Source: [Zimmermannella] faecalis ATCC 13722 (GTDB lineage Bacteria; Actinomycetota; Actinomycetes; Actinomycetales; Microbacteriaceae). Taken from it: 64,000 nt of DNA. Position 1 is the stretch's first letter. Each line of letters begins with the position of its first letter. Where the stretch lies: the NCBI RefSeq assembly GCF_000381765.1, contig NZ_KB907081.1, positions 98,517-162,516 of the forward strand, in the 5' to 3' direction. The notes beneath the pieces were generated by a model. The model saw only the letters and a program-made list of their open reading frames with translations. It made no database searches and was not told the DNA's origin. A program made the translations under genes and the position numbers. This document shows, in pieces, positions 16,090-23,233 of the stretch.

Positions 16090-17369
16090 TGGCCGAGCAG
16101 CTTCGCGGGCCGCGGCGTCGCGACGTACTCGTCGGCGCCGCGGCCCTCGGGGTCGGCGCCGCGGCGGGCGTTGCGGGCGCCCGGTTCGCCGACCGCGCCG
16201 CCGAATCCCAGACATCCGAGTCCCAGGCCATCGCGCTCGGCGACCAGCGACGCCCGGTGCCCACGGATCAGCAGGCGGAGGGCCAGCAGCCGCTGCAGGC
16301 GGGGGTCGGCATCGAGTCGGCCCACGCCGTGTTCATCGCGCTCGACCTCGCCGAGGGCACGAGCCGCGACCGCGTCGCGAGCCTGCTGCGCATCCTCACC
16401 GACGACGCGACCCGGCTGCAGCGCGGCCAGGCGCCAATCGGTGACCAGGAGCCCGAGCTCGCCGAGCGCCCCGCGAACCTCGCGGTGACGTTCGGCTTCG
16501 GGCCGCGGCTCGTCGAGCTCGTCAACCCCGCCGCCCGGCCCGACTGGCTCGCCCAGCTGCCGGCGTTCTCGATCGACGCGCTCGAACCGCACTGGAGCGA
16601 GGGCGACCTGCTCCTGCTCGTGACGGGCGACGATCCGCTCGCCGTCGCGCACGCGCAGCGCATGCTGCTCAAGGATGCGCGGGCGTCGACGACGATCCGG
16701 TGGCAGCAGCAGGGCTTCCGCAACGCGTACGGGGTCGTCGACCCCACGACGACGCAGCGCAACCTGTTCGGGCAGCTCGACGGCTCGTCGAACCCGCGCC
16801 CCGGCACCGAGGAGTTCGATCGCATCGTGCGCACGAGCGACGCGGGGTGGATGCACGGCGGCACGACCCTCGTGCTGCGCCGCATCGAGATGAACCTCGA
16901 GACGTGGGACGAGGTCGATCGCCCCGGCCGCGAGGCCTCGGTCGGGCGGCGCCTCGACACGGGCGCGCCGCTCACCGGCACGCAGGAACACGACGAGCCC
17001 GACTTCGAGGCGACCACCCCGCAGGGGTTCACCGTCATCAACGCGTCGAGCCACATGCGGCGGGCCCGCCCCGACGACCCGACCCAGCGCATCTTCCGCC
17101 AGACCTACAACTACGACATCCCCGTCTCGCCGGCGGCGGGCGAGGATGCCGTGGGCGGCACTGGCGCAAAGGTGTCGGACTCGGGGCTCCTGTTCGCGTC
17201 GTTCCAGGCGAACCCCACGCTGCAGTTCGTGCCGATTCAGGAGCGCCTCGCCGAGGCCGACCTGCTCAACACATGGACGACGCCGATCGGGTCGGCCGTG
17301 TTCGCGATTCCCCCGGCCGCGGCCGAGGGCGAGTTCGTCGGGCAGGCGCTGTGGGGCTCGTCGCAGTAG
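16089..17369 (+). CDS. Tat-exported Dyp-type heme peroxidase (EfeB-like)
   Basis: 426 residues. Twin-arginine signal RRRDVLVGAAALGVGAAAG at about 9-27, then a DyP peroxidase fold. The family GxxDG motif appears as GQLDGSSNPRPG (about 225-236), and the proximal heme histidine is probably in NASSHMRRARPDD (about 318-330). Class A DyPs of this type accompany iron uptake (EfeUOB) or copper clusters. No EfeU/EfeO genes are adjacent; the partner here is the PCu(A)C lipoprotein, translationally coupled by a one-base overlap. Substrate dye, heme or phenolic is unknown. Confidence 0.92.
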   Translation: MAEQLRGPRRRDVLVGAAALGVGAAAGVAGARFADRAAESQTSESQAIALGDQRRPVPTDQQAEGQQPLQAGVGIESAHAVFIALDLAEGTSRDRVASLLRILTDDATRLQRGQAPIGDQEPELAERPANLAVTFGFGPRLVELVNPAARPDWLAQLPAFSIDALEPHWSEGDLLLLVTGDDPLAVAHAQRMLLKDARASTTIRWQQQGFRNAYGVVDPTTTQRNLFGQLDGSSNPRPGTEEFDRIVRTSDAGWMHGGTTLVLRRIEMNLETWDEVDRPGREASVGRRLDTGAPLTGTQEHDEPDFEATTPQGFTVINASSHMRRARPDDPTQRIFRQTYNYDIPVSPAAGEDAVGGTGAKVSDSGLLFASFQANPTLQFVPIQERLAEADLLNTWTTPIGSAVFAIPPAAAEGEFVGQALWGSSQ

Positions 17370-17396
17370 GTGCGACGCAATGTGACGACGCGATGG

Positions 17397-17426
17397 TTGC
17401 GTGCTCCCACGGGTCATGCGTAGTGT
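17397..17426 (+). promoter_or_regulatory. Promoter of the riboflavin operon
   Basis: TTGCGT at 17397-17402 and TAGTGT at 17421-17426 are 18 bases apart, placing the start near 17433, a few bases before the FMN aptamer. Confidence 0.55.
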
Positions 17427-17438
17427 TTCGGCCAGCAA

Positions 17439-17575
17439 CATGCTCCGGGGTCGGTGAAAGTCCGAGCCGGCGGTGATAGCCCGCGACCGCAGCCTGTGCC
17501 CGACCCCGAGTCGAGTACGAGCCGCGCTGATCTGGTGGAATTCCAGAGCCGACAGTCAAAGTCTGGATGGGAGGC
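17439..17575 (+). ncRNA. FMN riboswitch (RFN element)
   Basis: The conserved RFN blocks are present in order: CTCCGGGGTCGGTGAAAGTC, CCGAGCCGGCGGTGATAGCC, CCGCGACC, GATCTGGTGGAATTCCAGAG, CCGACAGTCAAAGTCTGGAT and the final GGGAGG. The variable arm between them contains GTGCCCGACCCCGAGTCGAG. It precedes ribD and the rest of the riboflavin pathway, its standard context, and should repress the operon when FMN is abundant. Confidence 0.97.
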
Positions 17576-17635
17576 GCATGGCTGCCGTGGCGACGCGGCA
17601 GCACAGTGGTATTCGTCGATGACGGCGTGTCCTTT

Positions 17636-17665
17636 TCCTCCCGGTGCATTCGCGCACCGGAAGGA
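17636..17665 (+). promoter_or_regulatory. RBS-sequestering hairpin after the FMN riboswitch
   Basis: A stem pairs 17641-17647 with 17654-17660 around a 6-base loop. It continues outward past one C-A mismatch to pair TCCT (17636-17639) with AGGA (17662-17665). That AAGGA is the Shine-Dalgarno for ribD at 17677, so the helix would block initiation. No U-run follows, which favours control of translation over transcription termination. Confidence 0.65.
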
Positions 17666-17676
17666 CACCACCGCAC

Positions 17677-18765
17677 ATGCACCTCACGCCCACCCAGGCG
17701 ATGCGCCGCGCGCTCGAGCTCGCCAAGCGCGGCCCAGAGCGCGGGCCGAACCCGCGTGTCGGCTGCGTACTGCTCGCCCCCGGCGGTGACGAGCCGCGCG
17801 CGGTGCTCGGCGAGGGCTGGCACCGCGGGGCGGGCACGGCGCACGCCGAGGCCGCGGCGCTCGCGGATGCGCGGGTCCGCGGCGTCGACGCCCGCGGCGG
17901 CACCGCCGTCGTCACGCTCGAGCCGTGCGCCCACACGGGCCGCACGGGACCGTGCGTCGACGCGCTGCTCGACGCGGGCATCGGCGAGGTCGTGTACGCC
18001 GTCGACGACCCGAACCCCGCAGCGGCGGGCGGCGCCGAGCGCCTGCGCGCCGCCGGCGTCACGGTGCGCGCGGGGCTCGAGGCAGCGGCCGCGGGCGAGC
18101 TCATTCGGGTCTGGGCAACGCCCGCCCGGCTCGGCCGCCCCTTCGTCACCCTGAAGCTCGCGCTGACGCTCGACGGCCGCATCGCCGCCGTCGACGGCAC
18201 GAGCAAGTGGATCACCTCCCCCGCCGCGCGTGCCCACGCGCACGGCGTTCGCGGCCGGGTCGACGCGATCGCCGTCGGCACCGGCACCGCGCTCGCCGAC
18301 GACCCCGCGCTCACCGCCCGTACGCCCGAGGGCGAGTTGCTGCCCGAACAGCCGCTGCGGGTCGTGCTCGGCACCCGCGACCTGCCCGCGCAGGCTCGGC
18401 TGCGCGACGACCGCGCGCCGTTCCTGCACCTACGTACCCACGACGTCACCGCCGCGCTTGCCGAGCTCGCCGACCGGCACATCCACCACTTGCTCGTTGA
18501 GGGCGGCGCGACCGTCGCCGCCGCGTTCTTGCGCGCCGACGTCGTCGACGAACTCCACGTCTACCTCGCGCCGCTGCTGCTCGGCGAGGGCACGGCCGCC
18601 GTCGCACCCTTCGGCGTCGGCACGCTCGCCGACGCCCGCCGCTGGCGCTTCGACGCCCCCGAGCGGCTCGGCCCCGATCTCTTCCTGCGCGCTCGCCGCG
18701 CGACCAAGCCCGCCTCAACGCCCGACCCAGCCCCAGCCCTAGTCCCAGCCCCAGAAGGAGCCTGA
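17677..18765 (+). CDS. ribD: Bifunctional riboflavin deaminase-reductase
   Basis: Converts the first pyrimidine intermediate of riboflavin synthesis by deamination then side-chain reduction. 362 residues. The N-terminal deaminase (about 1-145) has the zinc motifs HAEAAAL (His and catalytic Glu) and EPCAHTGRTGPC. The C-terminal reductase (about 148-345) has LKLALTLDGRIA and LLVEGGATVAAAFL. The tail is a Pro/Ala-rich low-complexity run from a near-tandem CCCAGCC tract (about 18725-18755). The ATG at 17677 is preferred over a GTG at 17644 because AAGGA sits 11 bases upstream and the GTG lies inside the RBS hairpin. Confidence 0.95.
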   Translation: MHLTPTQAMRRALELAKRGPERGPNPRVGCVLLAPGGDEPRAVLGEGWHRGAGTAHAEAAALADARVRGVDARGGTAVVTLEPCAHTGRTGPCVDALLDAGIGEVVYAVDDPNPAAAGGAERLRAAGVTVRAGLEAAAAGELIRVWATPARLGRPFVTLKLALTLDGRIAAVDGTSKWITSPAARAHAHGVRGRVDAIAVGTGTALADDPALTARTPEGELLPEQPLRVVLGTRDLPAQARLRDDRAPFLHLRTHDVTAALAELADRHIHHLLVEGGATVAAAFLRADVVDELHVYLAPLLLGEGTAAVAPFGVGTLADARRWRFDAPERLGPDLFLRARRATKPASTPDPAPALVPAPEGA

Positions 18766-18766
18766 A

Positions 18767-19378
18767 ATGTTTACCGGACTCATCGAAGCGCGCGGCGAAG
18801 TGCTGCGCCTCGACCACGAGCCGGGGCAACCGGATGCTCGCCTCGAGATCCTCGCCCCTCGCGTCACCGACGACGCCGCGCCCGGCGATTCGATCGCCGT
18901 CAACGGCGTCTGCCTCACCGTGGTCACTGTCACCGACGGCGGCTTCACCGCCGACGTCCTGCCCGAAACCCTGCGGCGCACCTCACTCGGCGAGCTCGCG
19001 CCCGGCTCGCCGGTCAACCTCGAGCGCGCGCTCGCCGCCTCCGCCCGCCTTGGCGGGCACATCGTGCAGGGCCACGTCGACGGGGTCGCCACCCTCGCCT
19101 CCCGCACCGCGGGCGAGCGCTGGGACGACCTCGTGTTCGAGGCGCCCCGCGAGCTGCTGCGGTACGTCGCCGAGAAGGGCTCGGTTGCGGTCGACGGCAT
19201 CTCGCTCACCGTCACCGGCGTAACCGCGCGCGGCTTCGGCGTCTCGATCATTCCGACGACGTCGCGCGAAACCACGCTCGGGGCGCTCGAGGTCGGCGCC
19301 CGCGTGAACCTCGAGGTCGACGTGCTCGCGAAGTACGTCGAGCGGATGCTGCAGTGGCGCGAGGAGGAGGCACGATGA
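18767..19378 (+). CDS. ribE: Riboflavin synthase alpha chain
   Basis: Dismutates 6,7-dimethyl-8-ribityllumazine to riboflavin. 203 residues with the characteristic internal duplication: two lumazine-binding barrels, starting with MFTGLIEARGEV and again with GGHIVQGHVDGVA at about 99-111. SIAVNGVCLTVV (about 42-53) and SVAVDGISLTVTGV (about 142-155) are the paired ligand-site strands. GAAGGAG precedes the ATG, one base after the ribD stop. It overlaps ribB by four bases. Confidence 0.96.
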   Translation: MFTGLIEARGEVLRLDHEPGQPDARLEILAPRVTDDAAPGDSIAVNGVCLTVVTVTDGGFTADVLPETLRRTSLGELAPGSPVNLERALAASARLGGHIVQGHVDGVATLASRTAGERWDDLVFEAPRELLRYVAEKGSVAVDGISLTVTGVTARGFGVSIIPTTSRETTLGALEVGARVNLEVDVLAKYVERMLQWREEEAR

Positions 19379-20031
19379 GCACGACCGACTCCGCTGCGCT
19401 CGAGGTGGCCCTCAACACGACCATCGCCCGGGCCCTCGACGCGCTGCGCGACGGCCGCCCCGTGCTCGTCGCCGACGCGGCCGACCGCGAGAACGAGGTC
19501 GACGCGATCTTCGCGGCCGACCGCGCGAGCGCCAAGTGGGTCGCGTGGATCGTGCGGCACTCCTCGGGGTACCTCTGCGCGCCCCTGCCCGCGGCGCGCG
19601 CCGACGAACTCGAGCTCCCCCTCATGGTCGCGCAGACCCAGGACTCGCTGCGCACCGCCTACGCGGTCTCGGTCGATGCGGCCGTCGGCGTCACGACTGG
19701 TATCTCGGCCGCCGATCGCGCGACGACGCTCCGCGCCCTCGCGAACCCTAACGCGCATCCGAGCGACCTCATCCGCCCCGGCCACGTGCTGCCGCTGCGC
19801 GCCGTGCCGGGCGGTGTGCTCGCCCGCGCCGGCCACACCGAGGCCGCCGTCGATCTCGTGCGGCTCGCCGACACCGGCGAGGTGGGCGCGATCGCCGAGC
19901 TCGTGCACGACACGGGCGAGGTCATGCGGTACCCCGAGGCCGCCGCACTCGCCGAGCGCGAGGGCCTCGAACTCCTCACCATCACCGAGCTGCGCGAGTA
20001 CCGCCTCGCAACAGAAAGGACCCGAGTATGA
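19375..20031 (+). CDS. ribB: 3,4-dihydroxy-2-butanone-4-phosphate synthase, monofunctional
   Basis: Makes the four-carbon unit of riboflavin from ribulose 5-phosphate. 218 residues. DRENEVD (about 38-44) supplies the acidic loop with the metal-binding glutamates; the usual Gly after NE is Val. GVTTGISAADRATT (about 102-115), RPGHVLPL (about 134-141) and GHTEAAVDL (about 154-162) complete the site. Most actinobacteria carry a RibBA fusion with GTP cyclohydrolase II; here the protein ends about where that domain would begin, and ribH follows. The ATG overlaps the ribE stop (ATGA), with GAGGAGG upstream. Confidence 0.93.
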   Translation: MSTTDSAALEVALNTTIARALDALRDGRPVLVADAADRENEVDAIFAADRASAKWVAWIVRHSSGYLCAPLPAARADELELPLMVAQTQDSLRTAYAVSVDAAVGVTTGISAADRATTLRALANPNAHPSDLIRPGHVLPLRAVPGGVLARAGHTEAAVDLVRLADTGEVGAIAELVHDTGEVMRYPEAAALAEREGLELLTITELREYRLATERTRV

Positions 20032-20507
20032 GCAAAGAAGGCACCCCAGAGATCGCCACGAGTGGCGTCGGCCTGCGCGTCGTCGTCATCGTCGCGAGCT
20101 GGCATCGCGAACTCACCGATGCCCTGCTCGCCGGCAGCGAGCGCGCCCTCGCGGCCGCCGAGGTCGCCAGCGTCGAGATCGTGCGCGTGCCCGGCACATT
20201 CGAGCTCTCGGTCGCGGCGGCCCGCGTCGCGCGCTCGCGTAGCGCACCCGACGCGATCGTCGCGCTCGGCGTCGTCGTGCGCGGCGGCACCCCGCACTTC
20301 GAGTACGTCTGCCAGGCGGCGACGGATGGACTGAATCGCGTCGCACTCGAGACCGGAATTCCCGTCGGCTTCGGGGTGCTCACGTGCGACACCGTCGAGC
20401 AGGCGCGCGACCGCGCGGGCCTGCCCGGCTCGTCGGAAGACAAGGGCGCTGAGGCGGCCGAGGCCGCGATCGCGACGGTCGTGGCCCTCGAGAAGTACAG
20501 GAAATAG
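20028..20507 (+). CDS. ribH: 6,7-dimethyl-8-ribityllumazine synthase
   Basis: Condenses the pyrimidine and butanone-phosphate intermediates; forms icosahedral or pentameric assemblies. 159 residues, standard length. Key segments: VVVIVASWHRELTDALL (aromatic Trp in the substrate pocket), VPGTFELSVAA (about 54-64), ALGVVVRGGTPHFEYVC (about 79-95) with the catalytic His, and GIPVGFGVLTCDTVEQA. ATGA overlap with ribB makes the last three genes a coupled unit. Confidence 0.96.
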   Translation: MSKEGTPEIATSGVGLRVVVIVASWHRELTDALLAGSERALAAAEVASVEIVRVPGTFELSVAAARVARSRSAPDAIVALGVVVRGGTPHFEYVCQAATDGLNRVALETGIPVGFGVLTCDTVEQARDRAGLPGSSEDKGAEAAEAAIATVVALEKYRK

Positions 20508-20543
20508 TTACCGCCCGGCCACGTCGGCGTTCACGTTCGACCG

Positions 20544-20549
20544 TAACGT
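20544..20549 (+). promoter_or_regulatory. -10 box of a leaderless transcript
   Basis: TAACGT is followed by seven bases and the ATG at 20557. No Shine-Dalgarno precedes the start. Confidence 0.45.
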
Positions 20550-20556
20550 TCCGCCC

Positions 20557-21075
20557 ATGGGCAACGGGACGCGCGACCAGGCTTGGCAGGACGAACTCAT
20601 TCGGCTCGGCGGCAGCATCCATCAAGACCACGAGCCGAGGCTGAGCGAGGACGAGGCCGCCGCCCAGCAGGCGGGCATCGAGCGCTACTACGAGCTACTC
20701 GACGCGTTCCGCTCCGGGGAACACCTCGATGAGCAGGCGGTCACCGCGATCCTCTGGTCGCTGCACCCGATTCAGGACTACGGCATCTACGAGGCCGCCT
20801 ACGGCGTGCTCTCGGTGGCCGACGGCCGAACGCTCGGCGTCGCGACCGCCCGCGTGCTGCCCGCGTGGCTCCGCGCCAGGGGTACGCACTCGAGCATCGA
20901 GGCGGCCGCGGGCATGGCGGCGAGCGACGACGACGCGAGCGAGGCGTTCCTCGCCGTCGCTCGGGAGTGGACCGGCCCCGATCTCGACCTCGTGCGTGCG
21001 ACCGTCGACGAGTGGGTACTCGACGACGAAGACTGGGTGCCGATCGCCGAGGCGCTCGGCAAGGTCGGCTCGTAG
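20557..21075 (+). CDS. Hypothetical protein, soluble and acidic
   Basis: 172 residues; I do not recognise the family. It is acidic, has no signal or membrane segment and is probably mostly helical. Notable stretches are LHPIQDYGIYEAAYGVLSV (about 68-86) and a C-terminus ending DEDWVPIAEALGKVGS. The composition recalls small immunity- or repeat-scaffold-like proteins, but no toxin or partner is adjacent. Coding is supported by the TAACGT box seven bases upstream and by third-position GC like its neighbours. Its own promoter separates it from the riboflavin operon. Confidence 0.7.
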   Translation: MGNGTRDQAWQDELIRLGGSIHQDHEPRLSEDEAAAQQAGIERYYELLDAFRSGEHLDEQAVTAILWSLHPIQDYGIYEAAYGVLSVADGRTLGVATARVLPAWLRARGTHSSIEAAAGMAASDDDASEAFLAVAREWTGPDLDLVRATVDEWVLDDEDWVPIAEALGKVGS

Positions 21076-21119
21076 CGGAGTGGGGCTGCCGCGGCGGCGC
21101 GCCGACTGGTAGCGTCGCG

Positions 21120-21383
21120 GTGAACGCGCGAGCAGGATTCGTGCGCAAACCGAGATGGGCCAGGATGCGTCGAACGAGCGTGTGGATTGCCGGTGTCGCG
21201 GTCGTTGCCGCGGGGCTGCTCGCGGGTGTCATCGTCGCCGCGCCCGCGCCGTCGGTCGGTGACCACGAGCTGCTCACCGCGGCCGCCTTCCCGTCGACGC
21301 CCCCGGCCGCGGAGCCCGGCCACACGATCACGCTGCGCATCGACCCCGACCGCCTCTTCGAGCCGCGCGGGCTGCTCGCGTAG
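21120..21383 (+). CDS. Small membrane-anchored or secreted protein
   Basis: Up to 87 residues; no family recognised. A basic N-terminus (RKPRWARMRRTSVW) leads into one hydrophobic helix (WIAGVAVVAAGLLAGVIVAA), then a short Pro-rich extracytoplasmic tail. Possible starts are GTG 21120, GTG 21141 and ATG 21165. A TAGCGT box at 21110-21115 is only four bases from the first, shorter than the 6-8 seen at other leaderless starts, so the true start is open. Convergent with the GntR gene at 21436. Confidence 0.5.
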   Translation: MNARAGFVRKPRWARMRRTSVWIAGVAVVAAGLLAGVIVAAPAPSVGDHELLTAAAFPSTPPAAEPGHTITLRIDPDRLFEPRGLLA

Positions 21384-21435
21384 CGCTCGCGCATCCGCCT
21401 CGGGCTCGAGATGCCTCGTGCGAAGCGGGGCGTGA

Positions 21436-22143
21436 CTACAGCGCGAAGAACATCTCGTCGTAGAGCGCCTCGACGTGGGCGCGCGCCTCGTCGGCCGCGG
21501 CCGCGCGGTCGCCCGCCGCGATCGCGTCGACGATGCGACGGTGCGAGTCGTTCGAGCCGTGCAGGTGCTCAATCGGATACGGAATGAAGTACGCGTAGAG
21601 GGCCTCAAGGCTCGCGAAATAGCTCTCGAGGTGCGCGACGCCCGAGGCCTCGGCCACCGCGCGGTGAAACTCCCGGTCGGCGGCGTGGAACTCGGCCCAG
21701 TCGTCGGCCGCCTCGCCCGCGCGCACGGCGGCGCGCATCCGCTCGAGGTCGGCGTCGCTCGCGGCCGCCGCGGCAAACCCCGCGAGCGCTGACTCGAGCA
21801 GCACGCGCGTGTCGACGAGCTGGCGCGCGGTCGCCCCCGCTGCGGTGAGCGCGTCGACTGCGTCGTCCTGCGGAATCACCGGCGCATCGGCAACGAACGT
21901 GCCGCCGCCGGCGCCGCGCCGGCGCACGAGGGCGCCGTCGCGCACGAGCGACTCGAGGGCGCGGCGCGTCGTGATCTCGCTCGCGTCGAGACCAGCGGCG
22001 ACGACGTGCACGCTGCGGATGCGGTCGCCGGGGCGCAGCGTGCCGAGGCGCAGGGCCACGATGATGCGGGCGCGCACCGATTCGAGCGCCGTCACGGGCC
22101 GCAGGCTCGCGACGGCGTCGGCGGGCTCGTGCGACGCGGTCAT
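21436..22143 (-). CDS. GntR family regulator, FCD type (nitrilase/permease module)
   Basis: 235 residues: winged helix at about 20-88 (LDASEITTRRALESLVRDGALV) and an FCD domain at about 105-230 with the family's Asp (DTRVLLESALAG) and His positions (ADREFHRAV, HRRIVDAI). Divergent from the carbon-nitrogen hydrolase and APC permease genes, so it likely represses them until a substrate is sensed. A TACCCT box (22155-22150) six bases before the ATG indicates a leaderless mRNA. Confidence 0.85.
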   Translation of the reverse strand: MTASHEPADAVASLRPVTALESVRARIIVALRLGTLRPGDRIRSVHVVAAGLDASEITTRRALESLVRDGALVRRRGAGGGTFVADAPVIPQDDAVDALTAAGATARQLVDTRVLLESALAGFAAAAASDADLERMRAAVRAGEAADDWAEFHAADREFHRAVAEASGVAHLESYFASLEALYAYFIPYPIEHLHGSNDSHRRIVDAIAAGDRAAAADEARAHVEALYDEMFFAL

Positions 22144-22209
22144 GCCCCAAGGGTAACGAGCCGCGATCGTTGCGCGTCGGGGCGAGGAGGGTGCATACTT
22201 TTCCTGAAC

Positions 22210-22224
22210 TGATCATTTTGATCA
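22210..22224. promoter_or_regulatory. Candidate operator TGATC-N5-GATCA
   Basis: An inverted repeat, TGATC at 22210-22214 and GATCA at 22220-22224, with an AT-rich spacer (ATTTT). It lies between the GntR gene and the hydrolase start at 22259, in the AT-richest patch of the gap. Its size and symmetry suit a GntR-family dimer. Confidence 0.55.
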
Positions 22225-22258
22225 ATTACCGACGTCCACCCCGAAGAAGCGAGGGACC

Positions 22259-23194
22259 GTGCACTCCGACCACGCGCCGAATCCGGCCGCGCCGACTTCC
22301 TCCCCGGGGCCCCGCACACTTCGGGTCGCCGCCGTGCAGGCGTCGCCGCTGCCGATCGGCGGCGACCTCGAAGCTTTCCGCCGCGACGTCGCCCGCGTCG
22401 TCGCCGAGCACTCGCCCGACCTCATCGTGTATCCCGAGCTCCACCTGTTCGGCGCCGACGACCCCGACCTCGAGGTACAGAACGGCCGCCTGCGCGCGGG
22501 CGCCGTCGACCTCGACGAATACGCGCCCCGGCTCGGCGCGATCGCTCGCGAGCACGGTGTGTGGCTGTTGCCCGGCTCGGTCGTCGAGCGCAGCGAGGCC
22601 GAGCCGGGCAACCACCATGACCCCTACAACACGGCCCCCCTCTTCTCCCCCGCTGGCGAGCTGCGCGCGCAGTATCGCAAGGTGTTCCCGTGGCGCCCGA
22701 CCGAGCCGTACGCGCCGGGCGACCACTTCGTCGTCGCCGACCTCGACGGCCTCGCCCGCGTCGGCATCTCGATCTGCTTCGACGCCTGGTGGCCCGAGGT
22801 CACTCGCCACCTCGCGTGGCTCGGCGCTGAGGTCGTGCTCAACGTCGTGAAGACGACGACGCCCGACCGGGCGCAGGAGGTCGTGCTCGCCCAGGCGAAC
22901 GCGATCGTGAACCAGAACTTCACCGTGAGTGTGAATACCGCGGGCCCCATCGGCCGCGGCCGGAGCATCGTCACCGACCCCGAGGGCGTGCCGCTCGCGA
23001 GCGCCGATGAGGCGCCCACCACGCTCGTCGTCGACCTCGACCTGGATGCGGTCGCGCGAGTTCGCCGCGACGGCACTGCCGGCTCGGTCGTGCCGTGGCA
23101 GCAGTTCCAGCCCGGCGACGCGCGCATCCCGCTGCCGCTCTACGACGGCGACCTCGACCCGGCGCGCTGGCACCCAGGCCAGCCGCTGCAATAG
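22259..23194 (+). CDS. Carbon-nitrogen hydrolase (nitrilase superfamily amidase)
   Basis: 311 residues. The Glu-Lys-Cys triad is visible: Glu in LIVYPELHLFG (about 60), Lys in AQYRKVFPWRPTE (about 142) and Cys in VGISICFDAWWPE (about 177). The C-terminal part beyond about 285 is longer than in a minimal nitrilase. It probably hydrolyses an amide imported by the permease encoded 39 bp downstream; the substrate is unknown. GTG start with GAAGAAGCGAGGGA upstream. Confidence 0.87.
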   Translation: MHSDHAPNPAAPTSSPGPRTLRVAAVQASPLPIGGDLEAFRRDVARVVAEHSPDLIVYPELHLFGADDPDLEVQNGRLRAGAVDLDEYAPRLGAIAREHGVWLLPGSVVERSEAEPGNHHDPYNTAPLFSPAGELRAQYRKVFPWRPTEPYAPGDHFVVADLDGLARVGISICFDAWWPEVTRHLAWLGAEVVLNVVKTTTPDRAQEVVLAQANAIVNQNFTVSVNTAGPIGRGRSIVTDPEGVPLASADEAPTTLVVDLDLDAVARVRRDGTAGSVVPWQQFQPGDARIPLPLYDGDLDPARWHPGQPLQ

Positions 23195-23233
23195 CCACTC
23201 CTGCCCCAGGCACCTGCCCAGAACGGAACTTCA

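Noticed and set aside
20028..20507. Hidden GTP cyclohydrolase II remnant between ribB and ribH
   Set aside because: The two genes overlap by four bases, leaving no room for a remnant.
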